Source: Alcaligenes sp. SORT26 (GTDB lineage: Bacteria > Pseudomonadota > Gammaproteobacteria > Burkholderiales > Burkholderiaceae_B). Taken from it: DNA of 64,000 bases. The first letter of the stretch is position 1, and the number at the start of each line of letters is the position of its first letter. The position numbers were made by a program, and so were the translations under genes. Location of the stretch: the NCBI RefSeq assembly GCF_017377875.1, contig NZ_CP070975.1:3906001-3970000 (forward strand), in the 5' to 3' direction. Positions 47,013 to 56,185 of this stretch are shown piece by piece. The notes beneath the pieces were generated by a model. It had not been told where the DNA came from, made no database searches, and saw only the letters and a list, made by a program, of their open reading frames with translations.

Positions 47013-47795
47013 ATGCTAAATCTTGAGCGCGAACGTACTGAAGTGGATTGGGGAAATACTTGGGCAGGTCATACCGTTGGAGGCTTGGCCTTGCGTCTGG
47101 CTCGTACCCAGACAGAACTTGAATGCCTTCAGCGCTTGCGTTTTCAGGTTTTCACCCAGGAAATGAACGCCGTCTTTCCAGACCAGCATAATGGTCTGGA
47201 TATTGATCGCTTTGATCCCTGGTGCGAGCATTTCATGGTTACCGAGCCCGAGGAAAACCGGGTTGTCGGAACCTACCGCTTGCTGACCCCTGAAAATGCC
47301 AATAAGGCGGGCGGCTATTACTCTGAGTCCGAGTTTGATATCAGCGCCCTGGCTGCATTGCGGCCCAGCCTGGTTGAGGTGGGGCGCTCCTGCATCCATC
47401 CCGATTACCGTAATGGCTCGGCCATCATGATGCTGTGGGGTGGAATTGCCGCCCTGACGCGTGTGGGTGGCTATCGCTACCTGCTTGGTTGCGCCAGCGT
47501 CAGCCTGCGTGACGATGGGGTCACTGCCGCTGAAGTGTGGCGTGTGGCTCAAAAGTCCATGCAGGACAATAAGCACATCCCGCATGTGCAGCCTTTGAAT
47601 CGCTACCCGGTCGAACGCCTGAATAGTGATTTGCCAGCGCGTATTCCACCGTTGATCAAAGGCTACCTGAAGTTGGGAGCCACGATTTGCGGTGCGCCTG
47701 CCTGGGACCCGGATTTCAATACAGCAGACTTCCCGGTCTTGCTGGATCTGGAAGCCATGGACGAGCGCTACAAGCGTCACTTCGGCCTGGTCTGA
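47013..47795 (+). CDS. olsB: OlsB-like N-acyltransferase (ornithine-lipid type GNAT)
   Basis: A 260-residue acyltransferase of the type annotated as L-ornithine N-alpha-acyltransferase: CLQRLRFQVFTQEMNAVFPD, HFMVTEPEENRVVGTYRLL, VEVGRSCIHPDYRNG and a C-terminal KGYLKLGATICGAPAWD. It would acylate ornithine with a 3-hydroxyacyl chain from ACP, the first step of ornithine-lipid synthesis. The ATG at 47013 has GGAG eight bases upstream; the GTG at 46995 lacks one. OlsA, the second enzyme, is not adjacent. Other acyl-amino-acid synthases are similar. Confidence 0.82.
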   Translation: MLNLERERTEVDWGNTWAGHTVGGLALRLARTQTELECLQRLRFQVFTQEMNAVFPDQHNGLDIDRFDPWCEHFMVTEPEENRVVGTYRLLTPENANKAGGYYSESEFDISALAALRPSLVEVGRSCIHPDYRNGSAIMMLWGGIAALTRVGGYRYLLGCASVSLRDDGVTAAEVWRVAQKSMQDNKHIPHVQPLNRYPVERLNSDLPARIPPLIKGYLKLGATICGAPAWDPDFNTADFPVLLDLEAMDERYKRHFGLV

Positions 47796-47853
47796 TTGCC
47801 AGTGGCGTAGTGCCAAGGGTGTGGGCTGAAACAAGGCCCTCAGATTAAAAAAG

Positions 47854-47893
47854 AACCCCCGAAAGTTGGATAGCTATCCAACTTTCGGGGGTT
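47854..47893. terminator. Bidirectional terminator, 40-bp perfect palindrome
   Basis: Two 20-base arms with no loop read AACCCCCGAAAGTTGGATAG and its exact complement, with A-run left and T6 right. It ends olsB. Because it lacks a loop, the two centre base pairs must open for RNA folding. Confidence 0.85.
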
Positions 47894-47908
47894 TTTTATG
47901 GTTTGATG

Positions 47909-47937
47909 GGCAGCAAGTCAGCAAGTCAGCAAGTTAG
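47909..47937 (+). repeat. Short 8-bp tandem repeat
   Basis: Three copies of an eight-base unit (GCAAGTCA, the last as GCAAGTTA) stand just after the olsB terminator, in the gap before ppx. No function is apparent. Confidence 0.7.
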
Positions 47938-48084
47938 TAAGCAAACCTTGGCGATTCCAATGGGACCGGATCGCGAGAGCAGCAGCATCCTTGGGTTTCC
48001 TGTGCCTGAGCCGCATTACGCATCCCGAACAAGCTTAAGAAGCCGAGTCTGGCTCGGCATTCTTAGGCTATACAGGGCAGGGGC

Positions 48085-49575
48085 TTAAACCAGTTCCAGG
48101 CTGAACTCGTTCAGCTCGGTTTGCCAGGCCTGTACTTCGGCCAGCAAGGACGCCTGGGACAGAGGATGGCTAGCCATCCACTCATGATCCAGATGGATCT
48201 GGACGGTTTTGCCGCGCATTTGCAGGCTCAGTGGCAAGGTATCCCTGTCTTCACGACGGCGCATCAGCATGACGGCCAGGCGCAGGCTTAACAAGGTCAG
48301 CCACCAGGCGTTATTGCTTTCAAAGCGCTTGAGCTTGCCCAGCTTGCCCTGGTGACCCAGACTCAGGAAACTGAGCAGCATCTGGTCGTCGTTGGAAAAA
48401 CCGGGCATATCAGCATGTTCCAGCACGTACGCCGTGTGCTTGTGATAGTCCGCATGTGCAATGCTCAGGCCCACTTCGTGCAGATCAGCGGCCCAGCCCA
48501 ATTGGCGTTGCAGCTCTTGCACTTCTGGCGATTCAGGCAGCTTCAACTGCGCAAAAAACTGCATGGCGGCATCGTGTACACGATGGGATTGGCGCGTGTC
48601 GATCTGATAACGCTTCATCATCTGCTGAACCGTCTGGTCGCGCTGATCGTGTTCCGATTCGCGGCCCAGCATGTCGTAGAGCACCCCGACACGCAGCGCG
48701 CCCTCACCAGGCAGCATCTGGCGAATCTTCAGTTCCTGGAAGGCTGCCATCATGATGGCCAGACCTGCCGCCAGCACGGGCGCACGGTGCGGCTTGATGC
48801 CGCTGAGATTGCGCATGTCCACCTTGCCGTCGTGCACCAGACGTTTGCGCAGCAGCTCCATGCCTTCCAGCGTAATGCCCTTTTTGGACATGCCATTTTC
48901 TTGCAGGATGGCGATCAGGCCTTTCGCGGTACCGGAGGAGCCATAGGCTTCCTGCCAGCCTGTCTTGCGATACTGACGCGTAATGCCTTCCAGCTCGCGG
49001 CGGGCCGTCAGAATGGCATTGCTCATGCGCTCTTCGGTGATCACGCCATCGGAGAAGAATTTGTCGGTATAGCTGACACAGCCCATGTACAGGGAAGACA
49101 GCAGCAAGGGCTTGAGGCCTTTGCCAATAATGACTTCAGTCGAACCACCGCCAATATCAATCATCAGACGGCGATTGGGGGAGGGGGGCAGTTCGTTGCT
49201 GATACCGGAGAAAATCAGGCGGGCTTCTTCGTGGCCGGAAATGACCTCGATAGGAAAGCCAAAAGCTGCTTCGGCCGCAGGCAGTACTTCGCTTAAATTG
49301 CGGGCCACCCGAAAGGTGTTGGTGGCCACGGCGCGAACACGATTGGGGTGAAATCCAGCCAGACGTTCGTTAAAGCGTTTCAGGATGACTACCGCGCGTT
49401 CGATGGCATCGGGGCTGATGTACTTGTCGGGGCCCATGCCAGCGGCGAGTCGGACGGATTCATTTAGCCGGTCAATGGTGTAGATCTGGGCATGACCGTT
49501 GTGCTGAACCACTCGTCCAATGGATAAACGAAAGCTGTTGGAGCCCAGGTCCACAGCGGCAAGAAGTTGTTCCAT
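48085..49575 (-). CDS. ppx: Exopolyphosphatase
   Basis: A 496-residue Ppx/GppA protein of the actin-like ATPase fold, releasing phosphate from polyphosphate ends and possibly hydrolysing pppGpp. Typical N-terminal AAVDLGSNSFRLSIGRV and the P-loop-like IDIGGGSTEVIIG (near residue 141), and GSSGTAKGL; a C-terminal HD-like domain begins near 320 (HRVHDAAMQFF, DLHEVGLSI). Divergent from ppk. Confidence 0.96.
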   Translation of the reverse strand: MEQLLAAVDLGSNSFRLSIGRVVQHNGHAQIYTIDRLNESVRLAAGMGPDKYISPDAIERAVVILKRFNERLAGFHPNRVRAVATNTFRVARNLSEVLPAAEAAFGFPIEVISGHEEARLIFSGISNELPPSPNRRLMIDIGGGSTEVIIGKGLKPLLLSSLYMGCVSYTDKFFSDGVITEERMSNAILTARRELEGITRQYRKTGWQEAYGSSGTAKGLIAILQENGMSKKGITLEGMELLRKRLVHDGKVDMRNLSGIKPHRAPVLAAGLAIMMAAFQELKIRQMLPGEGALRVGVLYDMLGRESEHDQRDQTVQQMMKRYQIDTRQSHRVHDAAMQFFAQLKLPESPEVQELQRQLGWAADLHEVGLSIAHADYHKHTAYVLEHADMPGFSNDDQMLLSFLSLGHQGKLGKLKRFESNNAWWLTLLSLRLAVMLMRRREDRDTLPLSLQMRGKTVQIHLDHEWMASHPLSQASLLAEVQAWQTELNEFSLELV

Positions 49576-49740
49576 GAGGCATCGCTCGGGATGATTACTG
49601 TGCGATTATAAGGACATTAATCATGGGTTTTGTTACACGAACCGGAAAATTAAGAAAAGTTAGACGAAAGCATCTTCAGAAAGGCGATGTGGTATTTGAA
49701 GGCAGCTTCTGAGGTGGTGATTTAGACTTGAATTGACCCT

Positions 49741-49758
49741 GGGTCATAGAGCTGTAAC
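49741..49758 (+). promoter_or_regulatory. Candidate Pho box upstream of ppk
   Basis: GGGTCAT, four bases, then CTGTAAC follows the 7-4-7 PhoB layout (CTGTCAT and CTGTAAC consensus). It lies 58 bp before the ppk start, in the gap shared with ppx. Confidence 0.6.
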
Positions 49759-49815
49759 ATTCATGTAGTAAAAGTCTCACGATCCCATCTTCTTTGGCTT
49801 TTTAACGACCTCACC

Positions 49816-51888
49816 ATGCTGCCTTCTCCAGATTCAACCTTGCTAAACCGTGAGTTGTCCTTGCTCAAGTTCAATGAGCGAGTGCTGGCCATGGCCGAAA
49901 ATTCGACCACGCCTTTGCTGGAGCGCTTGCGCTACATCTGTATTGTCAGTTCCAACCTGGACGAGTTTTTTGAAATTCGTATCTCCAGCCTTAAAGAACA
50001 GATTTTGCAAAATCCTCATCAAGTGGGGGATGATGGATTTTTGCCTCAACAGGCTTTTGACAAGGTGCAGGCTGCCGCCCACCAACTGGTCGAGAAACAG
50101 AATGACCTTTTGATGGATGAGGTTTTGCCTACCTTGATGGATGAAGGCATTGGCCTGTTGCTGACCGCGTTATGGACACCTGCCCAGCGCGAGTGGGCCT
50201 ATCAAACCTTTTTGCGTGATGTCATGCCTTTGCTCACGCCTATCGGTCTGGACCCGGCGCACCCATTTCCCCGTGTTTACAACAAAAGCCTGAATTACAT
50301 CGTTGAGCTGAGCGGCGAGGATGCGTTTGCCCGTACCGGTACGATTGCGATTGTGCAGGCACCGCGCGCCTTGCCTCGTGTGATCCGCGTGCCAGACGAT
50401 ATTGCAGGCATTCCACAGGGCTATATGCTGCTGACTTCCCTGATCAGCGTGTTCGTGGGCGAGTTGTTCCCCGGCATGGATGTGAAGGGTTGCTATCAGT
50501 GGCGCGTGACCCGCAACAGCGATCTGTTTGTGGATGAGGAAGAAGTCACCAACTTGCGCGCCGCCTTGCAGGGCGAGCTGTCGCAACGTAACTTCGGTGC
50601 GGCTGTGCGTCTGGAAATCGATCGCTCCATGCCCGAGCGCCTGGAGCGATTTTTGCAAAGCGAGTTTTCGCTTGATGTGCCCGATACCTATCGTGTCAGC
50701 GGCCCGGTCAATCTGACGCGCCTGATGCAGTTGTGCAATGTGCCGGATCGCCCGGACTTGCTGTTCCCGGATTACCGCGCGCCGATTCCCGCGCCCTTTG
50801 ATTCTTCTTTTGAGTCCCCCGCACAGTTCTTTGAGGCCATTGCCCGCAAAGACCAGTTGCTGCATCACCCTTACCAGTCCTTTCAGCCTGTCCTGAGCTT
50901 TTTGCGTGCCGCCGCGGCCGACCCGGCTGTCGTGGGCATCAAGCAGACCATCTACCGTACGGGTGAAGACTCGGAGCTGATGAATATTCTGCTGTCAGCC
51001 GCACGCGCAGGTAAAGAAGTGACGGTGGTGGTGGAGTTGATGGCGCGCTTTGACGAGCAGACCAATATCAACTGGGCCGCCAAGCTGGAAGAAGTAGGGG
51101 CACACGTCAGTTATGGGGTGGTGGGGCACAAGACCCACGCCAAGATGGCCTTGGTGCTACGCCGTGAAGGTGGCCTGATTCGTCGTTATGGCCACTTGGG
51201 GACGGGGAACTATCACCCGCGTACCGCTCGCCTGTACACGGACTTTGGTTTGATTACGGCCAACCAGGAAGTATGTGAAGACATGGATAAAGTGTTTTCC
51301 ATGTTGACGGGGCTGGGGGCCTGGCGGCCATTGAAGCAGTTGCTGCAATCGCCTTTCACCTTGCATGACAGCATGATGGACCGGATTCAGGCAGAAACGG
51401 AACGAGCCTTGGCGGGCAAGAAAGCACGCATCATGGCCAAGATGAATTCCTTGCTGGAACCCAAAATCATTCAGGCGCTTTATGACGCCAGCCAGGCCGG
51501 GGTCAAGGTAGACCTGATTGTGCGTGGTGCTTGCGCCTTGCGGCCTGGGGTGAAGGGTTTGTCGGAAAATATCCAGGTGCGTTCGATTATCGGCCGCTTT
51601 CTGGAGCACTCGCGTGTGTTCTATTTCTACAATGGCGGCCAGGAAGAAGTCTTTATTTCCTCCGCAGACTGGATGGATCGCAATTTCTTCCGCCGGGTGG
51701 AGCTGGGCGTGCCGGTACTGGATCGCAGCCTGAGAAAACGGGTTATTGCCGAAGCCTTTACCTACGCCTTGCGTGACAACCAACTGTCCTGGAAAGCCAA
51801 CCCGGATGGCACTTATAACCGTATCCGTAGTCGTGGGGCGCCGTTCAACCTGCATTTGAATATGATGCAGCGTCTGGGCGGTGTGTGA
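49816..51888 (+). CDS. ppk: Polyphosphate kinase
   Basis: A 690-residue Ppk1. The N-terminal part is LLNRELSLLKFNERVLAMAE; the two catalytic His are in KTHAKMALVLRR (autophosphorylation site) and in YGHLGTGNYHPRTARLYTDFGL (in parts). Makes polyphosphate from ATP. Faces ppx across the divergent gap with a Pho box, and pstS follows. Confidence 0.97.
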   Translation: MLPSPDSTLLNRELSLLKFNERVLAMAENSTTPLLERLRYICIVSSNLDEFFEIRISSLKEQILQNPHQVGDDGFLPQQAFDKVQAAAHQLVEKQNDLLMDEVLPTLMDEGIGLLLTALWTPAQREWAYQTFLRDVMPLLTPIGLDPAHPFPRVYNKSLNYIVELSGEDAFARTGTIAIVQAPRALPRVIRVPDDIAGIPQGYMLLTSLISVFVGELFPGMDVKGCYQWRVTRNSDLFVDEEEVTNLRAALQGELSQRNFGAAVRLEIDRSMPERLERFLQSEFSLDVPDTYRVSGPVNLTRLMQLCNVPDRPDLLFPDYRAPIPAPFDSSFESPAQFFEAIARKDQLLHHPYQSFQPVLSFLRAAAADPAVVGIKQTIYRTGEDSELMNILLSAARAGKEVTVVVELMARFDEQTNINWAAKLEEVGAHVSYGVVGHKTHAKMALVLRREGGLIRRYGHLGTGNYHPRTARLYTDFGLITANQEVCEDMDKVFSMLTGLGAWRPLKQLLQSPFTLHDSMMDRIQAETERALAGKKARIMAKMNSLLEPKIIQALYDASQAGVKVDLIVRGACALRPGVKGLSENIQVRSIIGRFLEHSRVFYFYNGGQEEVFISSADWMDRNFFRRVELGVPVLDRSLRKRVIAEAFTYALRDNQLSWKANPDGTYNRIRSRGAPFNLHLNMMQRLGGV

Positions 51889-51896
51889 AATACAGA

Positions 51897-51914
51897 CTGT
51901 CATGAACGTGTCAC
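51897..51914 (+). promoter_or_regulatory. Pho box upstream of pstS
   Basis: CTGTCAT, four bases GAAC, then GTGTCAC is a close match to the PhoB half-site layout. It lies 71 bp before the pstS ATG and directly after the ppk stop. Confidence 0.75.
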
Positions 51915-51984
51915 ATAGCCTGTTTACTATGACGACACATACAGGGTGGGCCTGTGATCTGACTATCATCAAGAGGGTTTCTCG

Positions 51985-53028
51985 ATGTTAAAACGTGTAT
52001 TCAACAAGGTAAGTATTGCTCTGGCGTTCAGCGCTTTTGCGGCTACTGCCACAGCAGCAGACGTAACCGGTGCCGGTGCGTCGTTCCCTTACCCAATTTA
52101 TGCCAAGTGGGCGGCTGAATACGCCAAGCAAACCAATAACCGCGTTAACTACCAGTCGATTGGTTCGGGTGGTGGTCAGCAGCAGATTATTGCCAAGACT
52201 GTCGATTTCGGCGCTTCGGATGACCCAATGAAGGTCGAGACGCTGGAAAAAGAAAACCTGTTGCAGTTCCCCGCCGTGATTGGTGGTGTGGTTCCTGTGA
52301 TCAACGTCGACGGCATCGAACCTGGTCAACTGAAACTGTCCGGCAAAGTGCTGGGTGACATCTACCTGGCCAAGATCACCAAGTGGGACGACGCTGCCAT
52401 CAAGGCACTGAACCCCGACTTGACTCTGCCTAACAAAGACATCGTTGTGGTTCACCGCTCTGACGGTTCGGGCACCACCTTTGGCTGGACCAACTACCTG
52501 TCCAAAGTGTCCCCAGACTGGAAATCCCAGGTTGGTGAAGGCAAGGCTGTGAAGTGGCCTACCGGTCAGGGTGGCAAGGGTAACGAAGGTGTTGCCGCTT
52601 ACGTGCGTCAGTTGCAGAACTCGATCGGCTACGTTGAATACGCTTACGCCAAGCAAAACAAACTGTCCTGGACCCAGTTGCAGAACAAGGACGGCCAGTT
52701 CGTCCAGCCTGGTCAGGAAAGCTTTGCTGCCGCCGCTGCGAATGCAGACTGGGCCGGTACACCTGGCATGGGTGTGATTCTGACCGAAGAGCCTGGTGCA
52801 CAATCCTGGCCTATCACTTCGGCTACCTTCATCTTGATGCACAAGGTGCAAGACAAGCCTGAAAGCGGTAAAGAAGTGTTGAGCTTCTTTAACTGGGCCT
52901 TTGACAACGGTGCTCAAGCCGCTGCCGATCTGGACTACGTTGCACTGCCTAAAGACGTGACCGACAAGATCAAAGCGGCCTGGGCTGCGGAAATCAAGTC
53001 CAAAGACGGCGCAGCGGTCTGGAAGTAA
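51985..53028 (+). CDS. pstS: Phosphate ABC transporter, periplasmic binding protein
   Basis: A 347-residue PstS with a signal peptide ending after TATAA near residue 24. Phosphate-binding elements: AGASFPYPIYAKWA, IGSGGGQQQI, VVHRSDGSGTTF and GQGGKGNEGVAAYV. The first gene of pstSCAB, preceded by a Pho box. Confidence 0.97.
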   Translation: MLKRVFNKVSIALAFSAFAATATAADVTGAGASFPYPIYAKWAAEYAKQTNNRVNYQSIGSGGGQQQIIAKTVDFGASDDPMKVETLEKENLLQFPAVIGGVVPVINVDGIEPGQLKLSGKVLGDIYLAKITKWDDAAIKALNPDLTLPNKDIVVVHRSDGSGTTFGWTNYLSKVSPDWKSQVGEGKAVKWPTGQGGKGNEGVAAYVRQLQNSIGYVEYAYAKQNKLSWTQLQNKDGQFVQPGQESFAAAAANADWAGTPGMGVILTEEPGAQSWPITSATFILMHKVQDKPESGKEVLSFFNWAFDNGAQAAADLDYVALPKDVTDKIKAAWAAEIKSKDGAAVWK

Positions 53029-53070
53029 GATTCGTGTTCAAATACAGGTCAGTTGTAAATTGATCTTGTG

Positions 53071-53107
53071 AGACGGCCCACCACTAGGTGGTGCCGTCTT
53101 TATTATG
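53071..53107 (+). terminator. Attenuator-like hairpin between pstS and pstC
   Basis: AGACGGC and GCCGTCT pair with an internal CCACC/GGTGG stem and one bulged base, then a short T run. Partial termination here would give more PstS than PstCAB, as in other bacteria with a pstS-pstC gap. The gap is 219 bp and holds nothing else seen. Confidence 0.65.
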
Positions 53108-53247
53108 TAAAAATTACGGTTTTGTCTTGGACGCACGGCGCGTGACCTGATCGTTTTTTCGGACTCAAGCAGCCTTGGCTGTTACAGAATCCGTAAATCG
53201 GTTGCAGTGCGTTTGTCCCATTCCGGCCTGACCCTTCATCTGTCTAC

Positions 53248-54186
53248 ATGAAATCAAATCAGAACGCCTTTATGGACGGCATTTTCAAGAACATGACGCG
53301 CTCGTTTGCGTTCCTCGTGTTCATATTGCTGGCTGCCATCTCTATTTCCCTGATCTATGGAAGCCGGGAATCCATTGCCGAATACGGTTTCTCTTTTCTC
53401 TGGACGAATAACTGGGATCCGGTCAATAACGAATATGGCGCACTGGTGCCCATTGCCGGTACCTTGCTCACTTCCCTGATCGCACTCTGTATTGCGGTGC
53501 CGGTCTCTTTCGGGATTGCGATGTTCCTGACGGAACTCTCGCCAGCCTGGCTGCGTCGTCCTTTGGGAACGGCTATTGAAATGCTGGCCGCCATCCCTTC
53601 CATCATTTATGGCATGTGGGGCCTGTTTGTTTTTGTGCCCCTGTTCCAGCGCTATGTGCAGCCCAGCCTGATCTCTCTGTTTGACGGGGTGCCTTTGCTG
53701 GGTCAGATCTTTGCGGGCCCTCCCTTCGGGATTGGTGTGTTCACCGCCGGTCTGATTCTGTCCATCATGGTGATCCCCTTCATTACCGCGGTGATGCGTG
53801 ACGTCTTCGAGCTGGTTCCTCCCATGCTCAAAGAATCTGCTTACGGTCTGGGCAGCACGACCTGGGAAGTGATGTGGCGTGTGGTTTTGCCCTTCACCAA
53901 GAACGGGGTGATTGGCGGCATCATGCTGGGCCTGGGGCGTGCTCTGGGTGAAACCATGGCCGTTACCTTTGTGATTGGTAACTCCTTTAACTTGCCCAGT
54001 TCGCTGTTTTCGCCGTCGAACTCGATTGCGTCGGCACTGGCCAACGAGTTTAACGAAGCCGGTGGCATGCAGAAGTCTGCCTTGCTGGAGCTGGGTCTGA
54101 TCCTGTTCCTGATCACCACAGTTGTATTGGCGATCTCCAAGTTGCTCTTGTTGCGTCTGGCCAAGAACGAAGGCACGTCGCGCTAA
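53248..54186 (+). CDS. pstC: Phosphate ABC transporter, permease
   Basis: A 312-residue permease with six predicted helices; [19 protein letters not shown] and [15 protein letters not shown] are PstC traits. Start ATG 53248, following the long gap after pstS. Partner of PstA. Confidence 0.96.
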   Translation: MKSNQNAFMDGIFKNMTRSFAFLVFILLAAISISLIYGSRESIAEYGFSFLWTNNWDPVNNEYGALVPIAGTLLTSLIALCIAVPVSFGIAMFLTELSPAWLRRPLGTAIEMLAAIPSIIYGMWGLFVFVPLFQRYVQPSLISLFDGVPLLGQIFAGPPFGIGVFTAGLILSIMVIPFITAVMRDVFELVPPMLKESAYGLGSTTWEVMWRVVLPFTKNGVIGGIMLGLGRALGETMAVTFVIGNSFNLPSSLFSPSNSIASALANEFNEAGGMQKSALLELGLILFLITTVVLAISKLLLLRLAKNEGTSR

Positions 54187-54198
54187 GGATCACCTACC

Positions 54199-55062
54199 AT
54201 GTTTGATAAAAAATCCGCAATTAGTCTGAGCAACCCGATCTACAAACGCAGGCAGGTGTTTAACCGCCTGATGCTGGGTGTGTCTTTTGCTGCTTTGATC
54301 TTTGGCCTGTTCTGGCTGTTCTGGATCATCTGGACCCTGATCGAAAAGGGCAGCAGTGCCATGGCCTGGTCCTTGCTGCTGGAAAGCACACCGCCTCCCG
54401 GTGGTGAGGGTGGTCTGCTCAATGCCATCGTCGGTAGTGTCATGATGGCTGGCGTGGGTACCCTGATCGGTACGCCTATCGGCATTCTGGCGGGTACTTA
54501 CCTGGCTGAATATGGTCAGCGTGGCTGGCTGGCTCCGGCAACCCGCTTTTTGAACGACGTGCTGCTGTCGGCTCCGTCCATCATTATTGGTCTGTTCATC
54601 TACGCCGTATACGTGGCCCAGGTGGGACACTATTCGGGTTGGGCGGGTGCCTTGGCACTGGCTATTCTGGTGATCCCCGTGGTGGTGCGTTCTACCGACA
54701 ATATGCTGATGCTGGTTCCCAACGGTCTGCGTGAAGCGGCTTCGGCTTTGGGCTGCCCCAAGTGGAAAGTGGTGATGGCCATCTCTTACCGCGCAGCCTT
54801 GCCTGGTATCGTGACTGGCGTTCTGCTGGCCGTGGCTCGTATTGCCGGTGAAACCGCACCGCTGTTGTTTACAGCCCTGAACAACCAGTTCATGTCCTTG
54901 AACATGAACGCACCTCTGGCTAACTTGCCAGTGGTTATTTTCCAATACGCTGCCAGCCCTTTCGAGGACTGGAACCGACTGGCCTGGGCGGGTGCAGTTC
55001 TAATCACCTTGCTGGTGTTGGGTATCAATATCCTGGCCCGCAGCCTTTTCCGCCAAAAATAA
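54199..55062 (+). CDS. pstA: Phosphate ABC transporter, permease
   Basis: A 287-residue permease. It has the PstA sequence LLSAPSIIIGLFIYAVYV and the EAA loop EAASALGCPKWKVVMAI, then RIAGETAPLLFTAL. It starts 12 bp after pstC. Confidence 0.96.
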   Translation: MFDKKSAISLSNPIYKRRQVFNRLMLGVSFAALIFGLFWLFWIIWTLIEKGSSAMAWSLLLESTPPPGGEGGLLNAIVGSVMMAGVGTLIGTPIGILAGTYLAEYGQRGWLAPATRFLNDVLLSAPSIIIGLFIYAVYVAQVGHYSGWAGALALAILVIPVVVRSTDNMLMLVPNGLREAASALGCPKWKVVMAISYRAALPGIVTGVLLAVARIAGETAPLLFTALNNQFMSLNMNAPLANLPVVIFQYAASPFEDWNRLAWAGAVLITLLVLGINILARSLFRQK

Positions 55063-55080
55063 CATTTTCACGGAGCGCCC

Positions 55081-55875
55081 TTGTCGGCTATCGCTATGAG
55101 TCAAATTATTACCCCCGCCGAATCGATCAAGATTGAAATCAAAGACTTGAATTTCTACTATGGCAAGTTCCATGCCCTGCGCAACGTGAACATGTCCATC
55201 AAGGAAAAGAAAGTCACGGCCTTTATCGGACCTTCGGGTTGCGGTAAATCCACCTTGCTGCGCACGCTGAACCGCATGTACGAGCTGTACCCCGGCCAAC
55301 GTGCTGAAGGCGAAATCCTGCTGGACAATGAAAACCTGCTGACTTCCAAGCAGGACATTTCCCTGATCCGCGCCAAAGTGGGCATGGTGTTCCAGAAGCC
55401 CACGCCGTTCCCCATGAGCATTTACGACAACGTGGCCTTTGGCGTGCGTTTGTTCGAGCGCCTGAGCAAAGGTGAAATGGACGAACGTGTGGAATGGGCC
55501 TTGTCCAAAGCCGCACTGTGGAATGAAGTGAAAGACAAGCTGCACCAAAGCGGTAACGGCCTGTCTGGTGGTCAGCAGCAGCGTCTGTGTATTGCCCGTG
55601 GTGTGGCGATCAAACCTGAAGTTCTGCTGCTGGACGAACCTTGTTCGGCACTGGACCCGATTTCTACGGCCAAGATCGAAGAGCTGATTGCGGAATTGAA
55701 AACGGACTACACCGTGGTGATCGTGACCCACAACATGCAGCAAGCTGCTCGTTGCTCGGACTACACCGCGTATATGTACCTGGGCGAGTTGATGGAATTT
55801 GGTGAAACCGACCAGATCTTCGTTAAGCCTGCTCGTAAAGAGACTGAAGACTATATTACTGGTCGTTTCGGTTAA
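55081..55875 (+). CDS. pstB: Phosphate ABC transporter, ATPase
   Basis: A 264-residue ATPase: Walker [10 protein letters not shown]-loop [11 protein letters not shown], signature LSGGQQQR, Walker [17 protein letters not shown]-loop VTHNMQQA. The start is taken as TTG 55081, five bases after GGAG (55072-55075); ATG 55096 is 20 bases away. No phoU follows; the next gene is a converging acyl-CoA synthetase. Confidence 0.95.
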   Translation: MSAIAMSQIITPAESIKIEIKDLNFYYGKFHALRNVNMSIKEKKVTAFIGPSGCGKSTLLRTLNRMYELYPGQRAEGEILLDNENLLTSKQDISLIRAKVGMVFQKPTPFPMSIYDNVAFGVRLFERLSKGEMDERVEWALSKAALWNEVKDKLHQSGNGLSGGQQQRLCIARGVAIKPEVLLLDEPCSALDPISTAKIEELIAELKTDYTVVIVTHNMQQAARCSDYTAYMYLGELMEFGETDQIFVKPARKETEDYITGRFG

Positions 55876-55968
55876 TCAGACGGATGCAGGCAAAGCTGCC
55901 TCGCGGCGCTTTGTCTGGAGTTTGATGAGAGCCATACTTCCACATCGGGGCAGTCGTTCCTCTGTGGC

Positions 55969-56017
55969 AAACACCCCAATCGCTGGATTTATGTCCAATG
56001 ATTGGGGTGTTTTTTTA
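55969..56017 (+). terminator. Terminator after pstB
   Basis: AACACCCCAAT pairs with ATTGGGGTGTT around a 20-base loop and is followed by seven T. Confidence 0.8.
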
Positions 56018-56118
56018 TCCCTTGGCGCGGTTATGCGGAGTTGGCTCCGGTAATGGGAGTAGCGATGGTCTTGAGTCGTGCTGCTTGTAGACGTGACCTG
56101 ATTCAGGCGAGCGACAAT

Positions 56119-56162
56119 TGACAGCCAGCAGCCAGCAGCCAGCAGCCAGCAGCCAGCAGCCT
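56119..56162 (+). repeat. 7-bp tandem repeat near the acyl-CoA synthetase end
   Basis: Six copies of AGCCAGC, the last being AGCCTGC, lie 20 bp beyond the synthetase stop on its 3' side. The seven-base period is not codon-length and it lies outside a gene. Confidence 0.85.
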
Positions 56163-56185
56163 GCAATCCCCCGTAGACTGTTCGC

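Noticed and set aside
47909-47937. Short repeats as a CRISPR array
   Set aside because: Units of eight bases are direct head-to-tail with no spacers, and no cas genes occur in the window.
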